From Gottfriedia endophytica (lineage in GTDB: Bacteria; Bacillota; Bacilli; Bacillales; Bacillaceae_G), in NCBI RefSeq assembly GCF_017814275.1, contig NZ_JAGIYQ010000001.1:500825-564824 (forward strand): a stretch of 64,000 nucleotides of DNA. The letters run 5' to 3'. The translations under genes were made by a program, and so were the position numbers. How positions within the stretch are numbered: position 1 is the first letter of the stretch; each line of letters starts with the position of its first letter. A model generated the notes under the pieces. It was not told the DNA's origin. It did not search any database and was given only the letters and a program-made list of their open reading frames with translations. Below, in pieces: positions 1 through 8,536 of this stretch.

Positions 1-64
1 TTCAAATATCCAGGCTTTCACATCGCTAAATTATTTTTCCTCTTATAGTATCCAAGTACATAAA

Positions 65-99
65 AAAAGCCTTAACAGATCTCATCTGTTAAGGCTTTT
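65..99 (-). terminator. Terminator of infC-rpmI-rplT operon
   Basis: A 16-bp stem (AAAAGCCTTAACAGAT and its complement) with a three-base loop is followed, on the minus strand, by a run of T. It lies 9 bp past the rplT stop codon, so it should end the ribosomal operon transcript. Confidence 0.9.
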
Positions 100-107
100 A
101 TCCGAAC

Positions 108-464
108 TTATTTTAAGTTAGCTTTTGCAGCGTTTGCTAATTCAGCAAATGCGTTAGCATCAGTTACAGCTAGATCAGCTAACATTTTACGGTTAACTTC
201 GATACCAGCTAATTTTAAACCGTGCATTAAACGGCTATAAGAAAGACCGTTCATACGAGCAGCCGCGTTGATACGAGTGATCCATAATTTACGGAAATCA
301 CGTTTTTTCTGACGACGGTCACGGTAAGCATACATTAATGATTTCATTACTTGTTGGTTTGCAACTTTGAATAATGTATGTTTTGAACCGTAATAACCTT
401 TTGCTAATTTAATAACCTTTTTACGACGAGCGCGTGTAACTGTACCGCCTTTAACTCTTGGCAT
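108..464 (-). CDS. rplT: 50S ribosomal protein L20
   Basis: L20 binds 23S rRNA early in assembly of the large subunit and, in Firmicutes, also represses its own operon by binding the leader. The 118-residue product begins MPRVKGG, has the basic N-terminal half rich in Arg/Lys ([14 protein letters not shown]) and the globular C-terminal half, and is the usual family length. It is the last gene of infC-rpmI-rplT and is preceded by a GGAGG ribosome site (reverse complement of cctcc at about 475). Nothing unusual is seen. Confidence 0.97.
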   Translation of the reverse strand: MPRVKGGTVTRARRKKVIKLAKGYYGSKHTLFKVANQQVMKSLMYAYRDRRQKKRDFRKLWITRINAAARMNGLSYSRLMHGLKLAGIEVNRKMLADLAVTDANAFAELANAAKANLK

Positions 465-504
465 ATTGATTCCCTCCTAGATATATCTAAATCCGTTATC
501 GTTC

Positions 505-705
505 TTATTTCATGTTTGTAAGCATAAAGCGAATGCGTTTGAAATCGCCTTTACTTACTAATGAAGCTTTACGTAATTTACGTTTTGCTTTAGTAGATTT
601 GTTAGCAAATAAATGGCTTGTATAAGCGCGGTTACGTTTTAATTTACCAGAACCAGTTCTTTTAAAACGTTTTGCTGAACCACGGTGAGTTTTCATTTTA
701 GGCAT
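505..705 (-). CDS. rpmI: 50S ribosomal protein L35
   Basis: Small basic protein of the large ribosomal subunit, 66 residues, the standard length. It starts [15 protein letters not shown], the hallmark of L35, and has the conserved RNRAYTSHL region. It sits between infC and rplT, with 25 bp to infC and 40 bp to rplT, and is co-transcribed and co-regulated with them through the upstream leader. A GGAGG site precedes the ATG. Confidence 0.97.
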   Translation of the reverse strand: MPKMKTHRGSAKRFKRTGSGKLKRNRAYTSHLFANKSTKAKRKLRKASLVSKGDFKRIRFMLTNMK

Positions 706-730
706 GTCGAGTTTCCTCCTCTAATTAAAC

Positions 731-1246
731 TTACTTTTCGTTTTTTGGTGCTAAGACTAAGAACATACTACGACCGTCCATTTTTGGATGTGACTCAACA
801 GTTGCAACTTCATTACAAGCTGCTGAGAAACGATCAAGTACTCGTTGTCCAATTTCCTTATGTGTAATAGCGCGACCTTTGAATCGGATTGACGCTTTTA
901 CTTTATCGCCATTCTCTAAGAACTTAATTGCATTACGAAGTTTTGTGTTGAAGTCATGTTCTTCAATCGTTGGACTTAAACGAACTTCTTTCATGCTAAT
1001 AATTTTTTGGTTCTTACGATTTTCTTTGTCTTTCTTCTGTTGTTCAAAACGGAATTTACCGTAGTCCATAATACGACATACTGGTGGTTTTGCAGTTGGC
1101 GCAACCATAACTAGATCTAAGTTTACGTTAGCAGCTAATTCTAAAGCTTCTTGACGTGTCTTGATACCAAGTTGATCTCCATTTTGTCCAATTAAGCGAA
1201 CTTCACGAGCACGAATTCCATCGTTAACCATCATGTCCTTGCTAAT
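731..1246 (-). CDS. infC: Translation initiation factor IF-3 (AUU start)
   Basis: IF-3 binds the 30S subunit, prevents premature 50S joining and checks the initiator codon. The reading frame stays open further upstream, but the family N-terminus ([19 protein letters not shown]) starts at an ATT codon at 1246, placed 7 to 9 bases after GGAGGTG; no ATG is suitably placed before MMVNDG. This gives 171 residues, the usual Bacillus length. An AUU start is the known autoregulation device: IF-3 discriminates against its own start. The C-terminal domain ends with [10 protein letters not shown]. First gene of the L35/L20 operon. Confidence 0.95.
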   Translation of the reverse strand: MSKDMMVNDGIRAREVRLIGQNGDQLGIKTRQEALELAANVNLDLVMVAPTAKPPVCRIMDYGKFRFEQQKKDKENRKNQKIISMKEVRLSPTIEEHDFNTKLRNAIKFLENGDKVKASIRFKGRAITHKEIGQRVLDRFSAACNEVATVESHPKMDGRSMFLVLAPKNEK

Positions 1247-1454
1247 AGTAAAACACCTCCAGGGTACTCTGTAAGAATTTACCTCGTTTGTTTTGTTGAA
1301 GACATCCTCAAACCCAACAAAAAAGTGTGAGCATATAAATACACCCACACTAACATCATCAATTTAAAATTTGATTATGTTACCTGTTAACAGCCTCTGC
1401 GTCATTCAGGTGAGAAGCGGGTGCTTCTACTTCAACAAACAAGTATTCTTTTCT
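1247..1454 (-). promoter_or_regulatory. L20-type leader of infC operon
   Basis: About 200 nt of untranslated leader separate the promoter from infC. It contains several stems and, about 75 nt before infC, a hairpin AGTGTG...CACACT followed by six T (around 1318-1351), which looks like a premature terminator. In Bacillus the same operon has an L20-binding leader that controls readthrough at such a terminator. The assignment rests on position and the attenuator shape; I did not match the leader base by base to the family model. Confidence 0.75.
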
Positions 1455-1460
1455 TACGTC

Positions 1461-1489
1461 ACTATAACATAGTTACATGTTGCTGTCAA
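1461..1489 (-). promoter_or_regulatory. SigA-type promoter of infC operon
   Basis: On the minus strand a perfect TTGACA (1489-1484) is followed after exactly 17 bases by TATAGT (1466-1461). Transcription would start near 1454 and run through the leader into infC. Confidence 0.85.
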
Positions 1490-1606
1490 GATGGCTTACT
1501 TTGTTCGCAACAAAAATAATTGTAACAAATAATTAATATTATGACAATCTTTTTTTAAAATTTATTCATAAAGTTTTATACTACATTAACGTGCAAAGGT
1601 TTTACT

Positions 1607-2440
1607 TTAGTTTAATTGGCCATGTGTAAACTCTTGAAGTGTATGTATACTCACTCTCTCTTGAAAAATATTTTGTAAAGTAACAATAATAGCTAAGTCG
1701 ACAGTTGTTGTATATAAATAGATTTTTTGAGGTGCTAGGGCTGTTAAAGGAGCTATTAGTTCTCGATCCATATATTCAAAATCTCTGATACTTTCGCCGT
1801 ATCCCTTTAAGGTTTCATATGAAATTGGCATCATAAATTCGTCATATACAACAAATTTGCCATTATAAACAATATGAACATAAGGAATAACGGATTCTTT
1901 TTTTAGAACCTGTTGACGAAGACTTTCAATGAAATTTTGATATTCATTTTCAAGCTTATATTCATCAATTGCAATTTCACTAACATAAAGTAGCTGTTTA
2001 TAATATTCTCTTAAACGAAACGTAACGAATGATTCAAAATTAAACCGGACACTATTTTGTAAATAATTTATTAGAGCTTTAGATAGTAAGTGTTTACTTT
2101 TTCGAATCCTTTTTTGATTTGGTACGCTTTTTCTTCTACCTCTTAATAAAGATTGTGCAATCGGGAGAATCTGTTGAATTTCGTCCTCTTCATAGTAAAA
2201 AGATGTATGTAAAATGGACCGAATCCATTTATGCTCCTTTTGAGAAATAATAAAATGGATTAATACAGGAATTAATATTTGTTTAATACACTCATTTGTA
2301 TTTTGAGGAAAATTAATTAAAATTGAATGTGTCTTATGTTTCCTTAAGAAAAATGGCTGTAATTGTTTTTTTAATCTTTTTTGTAAATGTTCAAATACAT
2401 AAGCTGCATCAATAGGTTCATTGAAAGAAATTTCAATCAC
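1607..2440 (-). CDS. ytxC: Putative sporulation protein YtxC
   Basis: Member of the YtxC family found in spore formers next to dnaB-dnaI; its biochemical role is unknown. I chose the GTG at 2440, which follows AAAGGGGGGG by 5 bases and gives 277 residues starting with IEISFNEPIDA, close to the B. subtilis protein. A longer frame upstream would overlap the dnaI terminator. No transmembrane segment or catalytic motif is evident; the middle is rich in Arg/Lys. It follows dnaI in the same direction but behind a terminator, so it probably has its own promoter or depends on readthrough. Confidence 0.8.
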   Translation of the reverse strand: MIEISFNEPIDAAYVFEHLQKRLKKQLQPFFLRKHKTHSILINFPQNTNECIKQILIPVLIHFIISQKEHKWIRSILHTSFYYEEDEIQQILPIAQSLLRGRRKSVPNQKRIRKSKHLLSKALINYLQNSVRFNFESFVTFRLREYYKQLLYVSEIAIDEYKLENEYQNFIESLRQQVLKKESVIPYVHIVYNGKFVVYDEFMMPISYETLKGYGESIRDFEYMDRELIAPLTALAPQKIYLYTTTVDLAIIVTLQNIFQERVSIHTLQEFTHGQLN

Positions 2441-2492
2441 CCGTTCCCCCCCTTTCAAACCACTACCTAGTCCTATATATATTAAAGAAATC

Positions 2493-2548
2493 CATAAAAA
2501 ATGACGCAAAGACAACCATTCATAAAAAGTGGCAATCTTTGCGTCATT
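2493..2548 (-). terminator. Terminator after dnaI
   Basis: Inverted repeat AATGACGCAAAGA (2500-2512) and TCTTTGCGTCATT (2536-2548) with a 23-base loop; on the minus strand it is followed by six T. It separates dnaI from ytxC. Confidence 0.8.
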
Positions 2549-2604
2549 CTAACTAATATTTGATTTATACTTTCTTTAAAAAACTTTACTCTATTTGATG
2601 ATGA

Positions 2605-2690
2605 GAGAAGTTGATTTCCGCTCCAATCAACTTCTTTATAAACAGTTTGCTTTAACAATTTTTTTATATCAACTCTTTTAGAAAAGAGCA
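2605..2690. repeat. Internally deleted family A repeat
   Basis: Contains GAAGTTGATT, a short spacer TCCGCTCC and AATCAACTTC as a near-perfect hairpin (2607-2634), followed by the tail found after full family A repeats (CTCTTTTAGAAAAGAGC). The roughly 100-bp GC-rich centre present in the other copies is absent, so only the two ends and the tail remain. Confidence 0.65.
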
Positions 2691-2696
2691 TTATTC

Positions 2697-3629
2697 TTAG
2701 TATCTTCTATTTTGGCCAACCATTTGAATTGGTTTCGCTAAATAACGAATTCGATCTACAACACGTGCTGCTTTTACTTTTTCTTCTTCACCGCGTTGTG
2801 AATAAGTTAAATGGTGCTCTAGTTGTGATAGATCAGCGTTTGATGTAAAAAGTGTAGGAAGCTTTTCAAGCATACGATATTGAAGAATCGTTCCTAAAAT
2901 TTCATCCCTCGCCCAACTAGACATTTGTTCTGCACCAATATCATCTAACATTAACACATCAACCTTTTTGACTGCTTGTATTTTCTCCTCAAGTGTTCCA
3001 TCACTAATTGAACTTTTTAGTTCACGTAAAAACTCAGGTAAATACACAAGCATTGTTGATATGCCTTCTTCTGCTAATTCATTAGCAATGGAACCTAGGA
3101 CATAGGTTTTACCAACGCCAAATGGACCATAAAAATATAATCCTTGTGTAAAGGTTCCTTTTTCATATTCCACTAAAAATTGTTTTGCAGCAGAAATTGC
3201 TTCAAATCGCCCACTATCTTCTAGTGATAAATTTGACATTGATGCTTGGAGAATATCTTTTGGCATGTATAAACATTTAATTAAAGCCTCATGTTTTTTT
3301 CGTTTATCATATTTTTCTCCATTAGGACAACGTTCATATTGTAAATCAATACGTTTTCCTTGAATTGTTAAATAAGGATGATATCCTTGAACCATATTTT
3401 TACAGCGTTCAACACTTGGACAATCTTCACAATTCACACTTTGGCCAATATATTCGTACAGTTTATTTAAACTAAGATCGATCATATCGTCAGTAATTTC
3501 TTGTCTATGCTCCTGTAAGAAAGCTTGTACTTTACTATGATTTCGAACTTCAATTCTCATTTTTTGGAAAGTATCCTGAAATTGTTTATTCTTCATTAGT
3601 GATGAGAATGCATTTTGAATTGGTTCCAT
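2697..3629 (-). CDS. dnaI: Primosomal protein DnaI (helicase loader)
   Basis: AAA+ ATPase that loads the replicative helicase DnaC together with DnaB and DnaD in Bacillus. In 310 residues one sees an N-terminal helicase-binding domain with a zinc-type cluster (CEDCPSVERC plus C-P further on), then a Walker A motif GPFGVGKT near residue 170, Walker B VLMLDDIGAE, and an arginine-finger region near the C-terminus (AARVVDRIR). It lies 15 bp after dnaB and is transcribed with it; a strong terminator follows. Confidence 0.95.
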   Translation of the reverse strand: MEPIQNAFSSLMKNKQFQDTFQKMRIEVRNHSKVQAFLQEHRQEITDDMIDLSLNKLYEYIGQSVNCEDCPSVERCKNMVQGYHPYLTIQGKRIDLQYERCPNGEKYDKRKKHEALIKCLYMPKDILQASMSNLSLEDSGRFEAISAAKQFLVEYEKGTFTQGLYFYGPFGVGKTYVLGSIANELAEEGISTMLVYLPEFLRELKSSISDGTLEEKIQAVKKVDVLMLDDIGAEQMSSWARDEILGTILQYRMLEKLPTLFTSNADLSQLEHHLTYSQRGEEEKVKAARVVDRIRYLAKPIQMVGQNRRY

Positions 3630-3644
3630 TTCAGTCTCTCCTCT

Positions 3645-5090
3645 CTATTTCTTTTTATTTCTTTTAAACATCTGTAATTCTTGCTCTAATCGTTTTCTTT
3701 CTTCTTCAATATCAATTTCTTGATTACCATTTTGCTCTTGATTAGGCCTATCGTTAGATTGAACGTCATCATTTCGATTTAACCAATCCGGAACAATCTC
3801 AGTTCGAATTGGTTTATTACGACGACTTCCCGTTCTTGTTTTTGCAGCATTTTGAACAGTCTGTTGAGATTCAATGTATTCTTTTCGTGCTAATTCCATT
3901 GCATCCTTTACTGTTTTTACGCCTTTTCGTGCCCAATGGCTAGCAATTTTCATGACATAATTTCTTGAAAGTTTTTTATCAAGGCGAATCATAACGTAAT
4001 CGATCAATACATTTACTACGCCTGGTAATAACTTTTGCTCAAACATAACTTCTTCGATAATTTTCAAATCAGCAGCAGTAGGTTCTGCTCCTCCTGCAAT
4101 TTCTTTTAAGTATTGTCTAGGTGAAATCGTTTCAAACGCTTGAATCAATTGTTCCTCTTGAGTTGTTGGTTCCTTTTTCGTAGCTTGTCTATGTTTCATC
4201 GGTTGTACTTTTTCTACTAAATGTGGAAATTGATCATGGTGTTCAAATTGATACCATTCTCGTGCCTCTATACGAAGCTTCTCTACATTAATTCTATTCT
4301 CATCCGTAACAGCTCTCATTGTTATAGATTTCATTTGAATTGGATTAATCCCATATAAAAAAGCTAATTTACAAATTGTTTCTTTTACTTCAGGTGTAAA
4401 AGCACGTTTTGGAACAAAGGTATCGGACAGACCATCAAGGAATAATTGATAGTCAAACTCTTCATTCTTAACAGTAATTTTTGTATTTACACTACTTTTT
4501 AGAATTCTTTTATCCTGGGGGGTCATTAAATCTTCACTTTGTGAAGAACGTTGAATTTCTGCAACTTGCTGGCTAGTCATCGGTTTAAAAACTGAATCAA
4601 ATGATCTCGTAATTTCTGTATAGCCTTTTCTCTCTATTTCATCTCTCATAAAAAAGCTTTTCAACCGACTATACTGGCTTTTTCCTACTGTTTTGTATAA
4701 GAAAATATTTAAGATTGGTTCTTCAAAAAAGTCATAAGGACTAAGTGGAGACTGTAAATCATATATCAAATGTTTTCCATTTTCATTGTTCTGTTCAAAA
4801 ACTTTTAATAACCCCATACCTTCTAGCACTAAACGTTGTTCATAAACAGTGCGCATATTGCTTTTCATCCCCAGCATTAAAGAATGATGAGTATGCTCGG
4901 CTGGATTTAACTGATTTTGCTCACAATCTCCCCAAAGTGTCATATATAAGCTAAACGCTAAACTACCAATAATTGGTTGATAAAGCATTGTTAAAGTCTG
5001 TCTGTGTATTGTGTGTAACGTACTAGTAGTTAAAATAGTATACGGGTCTGAAGGTAATACGTCCATCCAATGTTGCTTATCCATAGACAC
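3645..5090 (-). CDS. dnaB: Replication initiation and membrane attachment protein DnaB
   Basis: Bacillus DnaB acts at oriC and at restart sites with DnaD and DnaI to load the helicase; it is not the E. coli helicase of that name. The 481-residue product has the expected N-terminal winged-helix part (SDPYTILTTSTLHTIHRQTL), a second DnaB/DnaD-type helical domain in the C-terminal half (ISPRQYLKEIAGGAEPTAADLKIIEEV) and a charged tail. Length matches the family. Start is ATG (MSMDKQHW), behind AAAGGA at about 5100. Operon with dnaI. Confidence 0.95.
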   Translation of the reverse strand: MSMDKQHWMDVLPSDPYTILTTSTLHTIHRQTLTMLYQPIIGSLAFSLYMTLWGDCEQNQLNPAEHTHHSLMLGMKSNMRTVYEQRLVLEGMGLLKVFEQNNENGKHLIYDLQSPLSPYDFFEEPILNIFLYKTVGKSQYSRLKSFFMRDEIERKGYTEITRSFDSVFKPMTSQQVAEIQRSSQSEDLMTPQDKRILKSSVNTKITVKNEEFDYQLFLDGLSDTFVPKRAFTPEVKETICKLAFLYGINPIQMKSITMRAVTDENRINVEKLRIEAREWYQFEHHDQFPHLVEKVQPMKHRQATKKEPTTQEEQLIQAFETISPRQYLKEIAGGAEPTAADLKIIEEVMFEQKLLPGVVNVLIDYVMIRLDKKLSRNYVMKIASHWARKGVKTVKDAMELARKEYIESQQTVQNAAKTRTGSRRNKPIRTEIVPDWLNRNDDVQSNDRPNQEQNGNQEIDIEEERKRLEQELQMFKRNKKK

Positions 5091-5226
5091 TGTTAAAATC
5101 CTTTCTATTAATTAGGCTTTGTTTCTACCGAATGAAACGTTCTAAAACAACTAAATCATTCCGCATTAACAGACAGTAAGGCCCCACCTCAAGATTTATA
5201 GATACGAAGAAGATCTCTCTTTGATA

Positions 5227-5290
5227 ACTGTCCATAAAAGCCCGATTGGTTCAATTAACCATCAGTGGGGATTATGCACTCACTGATGGA
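5227..5290. other. Hairpin downstream of nrdR
   Basis: CCATCAGTG (5259-5267) and CACTGATGG (5281-5289) form a 9-bp stem, followed on the minus strand by AT-rich sequence and a motif reading ATTGAACCAATCGGG. It lies 10 bp after the nrdR stop and may end that transcript, but there is no clear T-run. The stretch up to dnaB (about 200 bp) contains no gene. Confidence 0.45.
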
Positions 5291-5299
5291 AGTTTCACT

Positions 5300-5776
5300 T
5301 TATTCATTCGTTTTTCCACGATTTATTAAGTCTTTTAATTCATCTATAAATACATTAATATCTTTAAATTGTCGATATACTGAGGCAAAACGTACATATG
5401 CTACCTCATCTATTTTTGATAGATTTTCCATTACCAACTCGCCAATAACTTCACTCGGTACTTCTGACGTACCACTATTTTTAATTTCTTTTTCAATGCT
5501 AGTCGTAATTTCTTCTAGTTGAGATAGTGAGACTGGACGTTTTTCGCAAGCTTTAATGAGTCCTCTAAGTATTTTTTCTTTACTAAATTCTTCACGGATA
5601 CCTTCTTTTTTGACAACAAGAATTGGATTGTCTTCTACACGTTCAAAGGTAGTAAAGCGATGTTGACATAACTCACACTCACGTCTTCTTCTTATCGAAC
5701 GTCCCTCGTCAATCGGACGACTATCCAATACTTTTGTCCCATTATAATTACAAGATGGACATCTCATTTCTCTCAT
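5300..5776 (-). CDS. nrdR: Transcriptional repressor NrdR
   Basis: Zinc- and ATP/dATP-dependent repressor of ribonucleotide reductase genes. The N-terminal zinc ribbon shows MRCPSC and CELCQHRF; an ATP-cone follows ([24 protein letters not shown]). Two ATGs are possible, three codons apart; the inner one gives the canonical MRCPSC start and 155 residues. It lies just upstream of dnaB in the same direction, as in other Bacillus. Its own target boxes are not visible in this window. Confidence 0.95.
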   Translation of the reverse strand: MREMRCPSCNYNGTKVLDSRPIDEGRSIRRRRECELCQHRFTTFERVEDNPILVVKKEGIREEFSKEKILRGLIKACEKRPVSLSQLEEITTSIEKEIKNSGTSEVPSEVIGELVMENLSKIDEVAYVRFASVYRQFKDINVFIDELKDLINRGKTNE

Positions 5777-5953
5777 TCAACTCCATTTTTAAAATAATAA
5801 TATCTTCAGATTCATCCTAACTCTATACTATACCATAACAGCTTGAAACGAAAGTACAGGAAGATATAACAGTATAAAGTTTTCAAATTATTTATTTTTA
5901 AAGAGTCTATATTGTTTATATTCACGAGAAACATAACAGAATCTTTTTTTATT

Positions 5954-6175
5954 GCTGTTTTCGTATACATTGTCGCTATTTTAGAATGGGTTAGTTGATT
6001 ACAACTCCAGGATGCTCCCTTTCCGCGTGGCGTCAGCTGAGCCTCCTCAGCAAGCCTGCGGGGTCTCAGCCTTCCCGCTATTCCCACAGGAGTATCGCAC
6101 CTTCCATTGTAATCAACTTCTGTCTTTATAATTTATAATCTCAAATGCAACACTCTTTTAGAAAAGAGCCTTTTT
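5954..6175. repeat. Family A repeat, copy 1
   Basis: Begins GCTGTTTTCGTATACATTG, has outer inverted repeats GTTGATTACAA / TTGTAATCAAC, an internal GC-rich part with GCTGAGCCTCCTC and GGGGTCTCAGCC, and ends with the tail CTTTTAGAAAAGAGCC. It lies between nrdR and speD. Short open frames that run through it are repeat artefacts. Confidence 0.85.
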
Positions 6176-6185
6176 AATATATTAA

Positions 6186-6213
6186 AAAAGAGAGGCATAA
6201 ACACGCCTCTCTT
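6186..6213 (-). terminator. Terminator of speD
   Basis: AAGAGAGGC and GCCTCTCTT with an 8-base loop, followed by T-rich sequence on the minus strand, just past the speD stop. Confidence 0.8.
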
Positions 6214-6219
6214 AGCTTT

Positions 6220-6606
6220 TTAGTTTCCGTTAACAACTTTGACCTTATTTAATTGAATTGGACCCATTCCACGAGGTAACTCTACATTTTCACGCGTTTC
6301 AGCTTCTAAAGCTTCAGCAATGTAATTCGCAGCTACGTTCGGATCAATTCGATCACCACAAGTATATACATCAATACTTGCATAACCATGTTCAGGAAAA
6401 CTGTGAATAGTTAAATGTGACTCTGAAATGATTACGACACCACTAACGCCATGAGGAGCAAACTTGTGAAATGCAACTTCTCGTACCTCAGCACCTGAAC
6501 GAAGTGCAGCATCCACGAACGTTTCCTCAATAAATTTCATATCATTTAATTTTTCAGTATTACATCCCCATAACTCGGATATAACGTGACGACCCATAGT
6601 ATCCAT
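6220..6606 (-). CDS. speD: S-adenosylmethionine decarboxylase proenzyme
   Basis: Makes decarboxylated AdoMet, the aminopropyl donor for spermidine. The proenzyme cleaves itself between Glu62 and Ser63 ([10 protein letters not shown]) to create the pyruvoyl cofactor; both residues are present, and Cys83 (YTCG) is the usual proton donor. Two ATGs lie six bases apart; the inner one ([15 protein letters not shown]) has the better spacing from AGGGGG and puts the reactive serine at 63, as in B. subtilis. 128 residues, normal for the short bacterial class. Monocistronic with a long leader. Confidence 0.95.
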   Translation of the reverse strand: MDTMGRHVISELWGCNTEKLNDMKFIEETFVDAALRSGAEVREVAFHKFAPHGVSGVVIISESHLTIHSFPEHGYASIDVYTCGDRIDPNVAANYIAEALEAETRENVELPRGMGPIQLNKVKVVNGN

Positions 6607-6768
6607 ATTCATTTCCCCCTTTTATTATTTACGTAAACTCTAATGCAAAAGTATGATCAACTACCACGGGGGAAAGTTAGTCCAAAGAGGTCCTAACCCT
6701 TTAAGTAGTTAGTTATACTTTCAGAAGTTCACGAAAGTTAGTATACTTGCTTTTTTTTTGAATTGCAA
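6607..6768 (-). promoter_or_regulatory. speD promoter and long structured leader
   Basis: On the minus strand TTGCAA (6768-6763), 17 bases, TATACT (6745-6740) forms a good SigA promoter. The start would be near 6733, leaving about 125 nt of leader before speD. The leader contains near-repeats of AACTAACT/ACTAACTTTC and can pair with itself around GAAAGT/ACTTTC. No known riboswitch was recognised. Confidence 0.6.
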
Positions 6769-7088
6769 GATAAAAATTTCCTTTTTTTCCGTAATTAATC
6801 ACTCATAAAACAGTATTCATTATATTCTATTGTATAAAATTTGACTACATAAAAACTTCAAATTAAACATTAATTTATTATTAAGATTATTAAACCCTTT
6901 GGATCACCCACCTAATTTTTCCAGTAAATTTAAGGGATTTGACTTACAAAATCAGTCCGTTTAAATCAATTTACAAAAAAATTATTTATCTCCAGAACAA
7001 ATTAGATCATAAAAGAATAGAAATATATTTTCACTTTAATGAGTTTTTATGTAAAAAACTAAAACTATTTATTTGTAGGGTATTTTAT
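6769..7088. other. AT-rich gene-free stretch
   Basis: About 320 bp of very AT-rich sequence upstream of the speD promoter. I see no open frame with a ribosome site, no terminator-like hairpin and no repeat. Confidence 0.6.
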
Positions 7089-7307
7089 TATACATTGTTG
7101 CTATTTCAGTATGTGTAAGTTGATTGGAACGTAGGGATGCTCGCTTTCCTAGGGGCGTGAGCTGAGCCTCCTCGTCGCATACGCTCCTGTGGGGTCTCAG
7201 CCTTCCCGCATCTCCCACAGGAGCCTGGGCACCCTTCCGTTCCAATCAACTTCTGTCTTATAAATTACATAACCTAAAAGCAACATTCTTTTAAAAAAGA
7301 GCCTTTT
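7089..7307. repeat. Family A repeat, copy 2
   Basis: Same order of parts as copy 1, from TATACATTGTTGCTATT to AAAAAAGAGCC. The outer arms read TTGATTGGAACG and CGTTCCAATCAA instead of TTGATTACAAC, with both arms changed together, so pairing is kept. It lies between speD and gapB. Confidence 0.85.
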
Positions 7308-7382
7308 TGTAAAACTTAATTGAACTATATTGACGATTTTCACGTAGATTTATCTAAAAAGCCATATAGAGAAACGAGAAAT

Positions 7383-7408
7383 AGCGGAATATTTAGTCAT
7401 ATTCCGCT
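7383..7408 (-). terminator. Hairpin after gapB
   Basis: AGCGGAATAT and ATATTCCGCT form a 10-bp stem 19 bp past the gapB stop. The following minus-strand sequence is only moderately T-rich, so it is a probable rather than certain terminator. Confidence 0.6.
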
Positions 7409-7426
7409 GATTGTTATTTTATTCTA

Positions 7427-8449
7427 TTAAGCTTCTACTGTTTGAAGTTTTTTCATTTGCTCAGCAACTGCTGCAACTAAGTCAACAACTCGTCTTGAAT
7501 ACCCCCACTCATTGTCATACCAAGCAAGTACTTTTACTTTTCTTGAACCAATTACCATTGTAGAAAGAGAATCGATAATTGCTGAATGTGGGTTACTATT
7601 AAAGTCGATTGAAACAAGTGGCTCATCACAGAATTCAACGATTCCTGCCATTGATCCTTTTGAAGCTGTGAAGAACGCATCGTTAATTTCTTGAACTGTA
7701 ACATCTCTCTTTAAATCAACAACTAAATCTACTAAAGAAACGTTCGGAGTTGGTACACGTAAAGCCATTCCATGAAGCTTTCCTTCTAAGTGAGGCAAAA
7801 CTTTTGAAAGCGCTTTAGCTGCACCTGTAGTTGTTGGAATAATAGATTGAGCACAAGCACGAGCTCTTCTTAAATCTTTATGTGGATTATCAATATTATT
7901 TTGGTCATTTGTATATGAATGAACAGTTGTCATTAAACCGTTTTCGATACCGAATTGATCATCTAATACTTTAACAACTGGAGCTAAACAGTTTGTAGTA
8001 CATGAAGCATTTGAAATAACATCTTGTTTCGTTAAGTCTAATTGATCATGGTTAACACCTAAAACAACTGTTAAGTCTTCGTTTTTACCAGGAGCTGTAA
8101 TAACTACTTTTTTCGCACCTGCTGTGATATGCATTTTTGCTTTTTCAGCATCATTAAATTTCCCCGTTGCTTCAATAACAATATCAACTTGTAATTGAGA
8201 CCATGGTAATAATTCAGGATTACGTTCACTAACAAGATCTACACGTTTACCATCAACAAGTAAATGGTCATTATTTGCGATAACTTCACCATCAAATTTC
8301 CCGTGAGTTGTATCATATTTAATTAAGTGTGCTAAAGTTTCTGCTGGATAGCTAGCATTGATCGCTACAACATCATATTTATCACTCTTAATTGCTTGTC
8401 TAAACACCATTCGACCAATACGTCCAAAACCATTAATTGCTACTTTCAC
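7427..8449 (-). CDS. gapB: NADP-type glyceraldehyde-3-phosphate dehydrogenase GapB
   Basis: Gluconeogenic GAPDH, converting 1,3-bisphosphoglycerate to glyceraldehyde-3-phosphate. Rossmann motif VAINGFGRIGRMVF at the N-terminus, catalytic cysteine in SNASCTTNCLAP near residue 152, and the TGAAKAL loop. The sequence LPWSQ and the KNIDNPH-type stretch match GapB rather than glycolytic GapA. I chose the GTG at 8449: it follows GGGGG by 9 bases and gives 340 residues, the length of B. subtilis GapB. Monocistronic. Likely repressed on glucose by CcpN (see the site upstream). Confidence 0.93.
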   Translation of the reverse strand: MKVAINGFGRIGRMVFRQAIKSDKYDVVAINASYPAETLAHLIKYDTTHGKFDGEVIANNDHLLVDGKRVDLVSERNPELLPWSQLQVDIVIEATGKFNDAEKAKMHITAGAKKVVITAPGKNEDLTVVLGVNHDQLDLTKQDVISNASCTTNCLAPVVKVLDDQFGIENGLMTTVHSYTNDQNNIDNPHKDLRRARACAQSIIPTTTGAAKALSKVLPHLEGKLHGMALRVPTPNVSLVDLVVDLKRDVTVQEINDAFFTASKGSMAGIVEFCDEPLVSIDFNSNPHSAIIDSLSTMVIGSRKVKVLAWYDNEWGYSRRVVDLVAAVAEQMKKLQTVEA

Positions 8450-8501
8450 TGAAAACAACCCCCAATTAAGTTATACTAATTATACTTTATCCCCTCAATT
8501 A

Positions 8502-8513
8502 GTATATCACATA
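8502..8513 (-). promoter_or_regulatory. Candidate -10 and CcpN box of gapB
   Basis: The minus strand reads TATGTGATATACT. TATACT is a plausible -10, and TATGTGATATA matches the CcpN box consensus (TRTGHYATAYW) in all but one position. CcpN represses gapB in B. subtilis from boxes over the promoter. The -35 is weak. Inferred from sequence only. Confidence 0.4.
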
Positions 8514-8536
8514 AATCGGATTTTGGTTAATTAATT

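Noticed and set aside
2482..2691. Minus-strand frame of 69 codons between dnaI and ytxC
   Set aside because: It runs across the dnaI terminator and the reduced family A copy; no ribosome site.
5812..6087. Open frames through family A repeats encoding GIAGRLRPRRLAEEAQLTPH-type peptides (also at 13007, 23470, 40739, and in reverse at 14136)
   Set aside because: The same peptide arises wherever the repeat occurs because its GC-rich core lacks stops; no ribosome sites, and copies with small shifts lose the frame. Judged repeat artefacts, not a protein family.
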